DNA of 7,676 nucleotides from Solirubrobacterales bacterium (GTDB lineage: Bacteria; Actinomycetota; Thermoleophilia; Solirubrobacterales; Solirubrobacteraceae). Positions 6,595 to 7,676 of the stretch are shown one piece after another. Location of the stretch: NCBI GenBank assembly GCA_003244035.1, contig QHBV01000293.1, positions 1 to 7,676 on the forward strand. The letters are read 5' to 3'. Positions within the stretch are counted from its first letter, which is position 1. Each line of letters starts with the position of its first letter. The translations under genes were made by a program, and so were the position numbers. The notes under the pieces are model-generated. The model did no database searches and had not been told where the DNA came from. It worked only from the letters and a program-made list of their open reading frames with translations.

Positions 6595-7676
6595 ATGCGC
6601 CGTCCCGTCCGCTGGTCGGTGACAGGCCTTCTCGATGTGCCGATTGCGGCCGTGCTCGCCGGGTGCTTTGCGCTCGCGCTCGCGAGCGTGCTCGTGCTCT
6701 CCTGGGTGCCGAGCTCGGACCCATGGGCGTGGATCGACTGGGGGCAGGAGATCGCCAGCCGGATCGCGACGCCCAAGATCGCGTTCGCGCTGGCTGGGGG
6801 TCCCTCCTGGAAGCCGTTCCCGGTCGTGTTCACCAGCTTGTTCGGGCTGTTCGCAGGCGCCGGCCCGACCCTGTGGCTACTGCTGACGCGCACCGCGGGC
6901 CTGCTCGCGCTGGTCGCGGCGTTCCGACTCGGCCGGCGCTTCGCCGGGCCGGTGGCGGGGATCGTCGCCGTCCTCGCGCTGTGCCTGGTCCAGGATTGGC
7001 TCTTCTACCTGGCGCGGGGCGCGTCGGAGCCGGTGGTGGCGGCGCTCACGCTGTGGGCGATCGACCGCCACCTCAGCGGCTCCCCTCGCGTCGCCTACGT
7101 GCTCGCCTTCGTGGCGACGCTGAACCGGCCCGAGTTCACGCCGTTGCTCGCGCTCTACGCCCTGTACCTGTGGGTCCGAGTCCCCGCCAGCCGACCGCTC
7201 GCGATCGTCCTGCTGGTGCTGGTGCCGGTGGCCTGGCTGCTGCCGCCGTGGGTGATCAGCGGCAACCCGCTGCAGGCCGGCAGCGCCGCGGCCGCCGGCA
7301 AGGGCTCGCCGGGCAGCGCGATCGCCGAGCTACGGTCGAGCACGGGGCTGATGACCTGGCCGACGCTGGCGCTGGCGGCGATCGGCCTGGCCTTCGCGTG
7401 GCGCCGGCACGAGCGGACAGTGCTGTGGATCGGGGCGGGTGCGATCGCCTGGGCGCTGATGGTGGCGGTCATGACCCAGGTGTTCTACGGCCTGCCCCGC
7501 TACCTGCTCCCGGCGGGAGCGATCGCCTGCGTGCTGGCGGGCGTGGGCGTGGTGCGGCTCGCGCAGGTGGCGGGGGTTTTTGTTGGGGGGGGGGGGGGGG
7601 GGGGGGGGGGGGTTCTTCTCCGAGCCCCCGCCGCGCCCGCCGATCCGCTCCACCGTGATCGAGGTTGCCCATGCGC
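6595..7676 (+). CDS. GT-C-like polytopic membrane protein, putative lipid-linked-sugar glycosyltransferase (partial, broken by poly-G)
   Basis: About 330 residues are readable up to the poly-G run, with around ten hydrophobic segments. After TM1 (about 12-36) the first outside loop has DPWAWIDWGQE (42-52), with D42, D48 and E51. GT-C enzymes carry their catalytic acidic residue in this loop. Other marks are GGPSWKPFPVVFTSLFG (about 67-83), ARGASEPVVAALTLW, and TLNRPEFTPLLALY with R178 and E180. GT-C proteins take sugars from polyprenyl-phosphate donors on the outer side of the membrane, which would pair well with the divergent family 2 enzyme. The family assignment is by topology and loop motif, not full recognition. 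Start at 6595 is preferred (GGAG close upstream); an in-frame ATG at 6541 would add 18 polar residues. Sequence after about 7571 is unreliable: with 28 G the frame shifts, whereas 27 G would give FFSEPPPRPPIRSTVIEVAHA. No stop occurs before the edge. Confidence 0.72.
   Translation, partial: MRRPVRWSVTGLLDVPIAAVLAGCFALALASVLVLSWVPSSDPWAWIDWGQEIASRIATPKIAFALAGGPSWKPFPVVFTSLFGLFAGAGPTLWLLLTRTAGLLALVAAFRLGRRFAGPVAGIVAVLALCLVQDWLFYLARGASEPVVAALTLWAIDRHLSGSPRVAYVLAFVATLNRPEFTPLLALYALYLWVRVPASRPLAIVLLVLVPVAWLLPPWVISGNPLQAGSAAAAGKGSPGSAIAELRSSTGLMTWPTLALAAIGLAFAWRRHERTVLWIGAGAIAWALMVAVMTQVFYGLPRYLLPAGAIACVLAGVGVVRLAQVAGVFVGGGGGGGGGVLLRAPAAPADPLHRDRGCPC
7585..7612. repeat. Run of 28 consecutive G, probable sequencing or assembly artefact
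   Basis: Twenty-eight G in a row follow a low-complexity stretch (GGGGGTTTTTGTT, 7572-7584) and lie 64 bases from the end. No comparable homopolymer occurs elsewhere in the window. Poly-G is what two-colour Illumina chemistry calls when signal is lost, and contig edges collect such reads. It interrupts the membrane protein frame. A real hypervariable tract is possible but less likely. Confidence 0.9.

Noticed and set aside
6663..7658. Plus-strand open frame of 331 codons at the right end
   Set aside because: It is the wrong frame; the frame starting at 6595 gives a clean succession of hydrophobic helices, whereas this one is Arg/Gly/Ala-rich.

Overview
This is a GC-rich stretch (by eye about 70% G+C, strong G/C bias at third codon positions) from a bacterium. 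The protein sequences and the gene order ruvC-ruvA-ruvB next to secD/secF suggest an actinobacterium. The fused SecDF and overall style fit the deep-branching Thermoleophilia/Solirubrobacterales, but that placement is inference. The window looks like a short contig: both ends cut through genes, and a run of 28 G lies 64 bases from the right end.

Layout. From right to left on the minus strand there are a family 2 glycosyltransferase with a C-terminal membrane domain (5248-6501), a 145-bp gap, ruvC (4590-5102), ruvA (4015-4593), ruvB (2964-3980), a small zinc-ribbon plus PAS-like protein (2457-2921) and a fused secDF (1-2441, C-terminus off the left edge). On the plus strand, diverging from the glycosyltransferase, is a polytopic GT-C-like membrane protein (from 6595, or 6541) running into the poly-G tract and off the right edge. 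Two of the genes, secDF and the GT-C-like protein, have no stop codon inside the window, so they appear only when the open frames are read to the edge.

How the genes work together. RuvA, RuvB and RuvC are the Holliday-junction branch-migration and resolution machine. They are packed with 4-base start/stop overlaps, so coupled translation is expected. SecDF is the proton-driven export partner of SecYEG. In many bacteria the slot between ruvB and secD holds yajC; here it holds the zinc-ribbon/PAS protein. The two right-hand membrane genes probably belong to cell-surface glycan or glycolipid assembly.

Most interesting points. (1) An exact 38-bp-period tandem duplication sits on the ruvA/ruvB junction. 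It duplicates the ATGA stop/start overlap and creates a 13-codon chimeric mini-ORF that links ruvA to ruvB through two successive ATGA overlaps. (2) The uncharacterised zinc-ribbon/PAS protein occupies the usual yajC position. (3) The only two cysteines of the visible SecDF lie 17 residues apart in its extracytoplasmic domain. (4) The poly-G tract is probably a sequencing or assembly fault that breaks the last gene. I see no CRISPR array, tRNA, rRNA, insertion sequence or prophage, and no convincing terminator.
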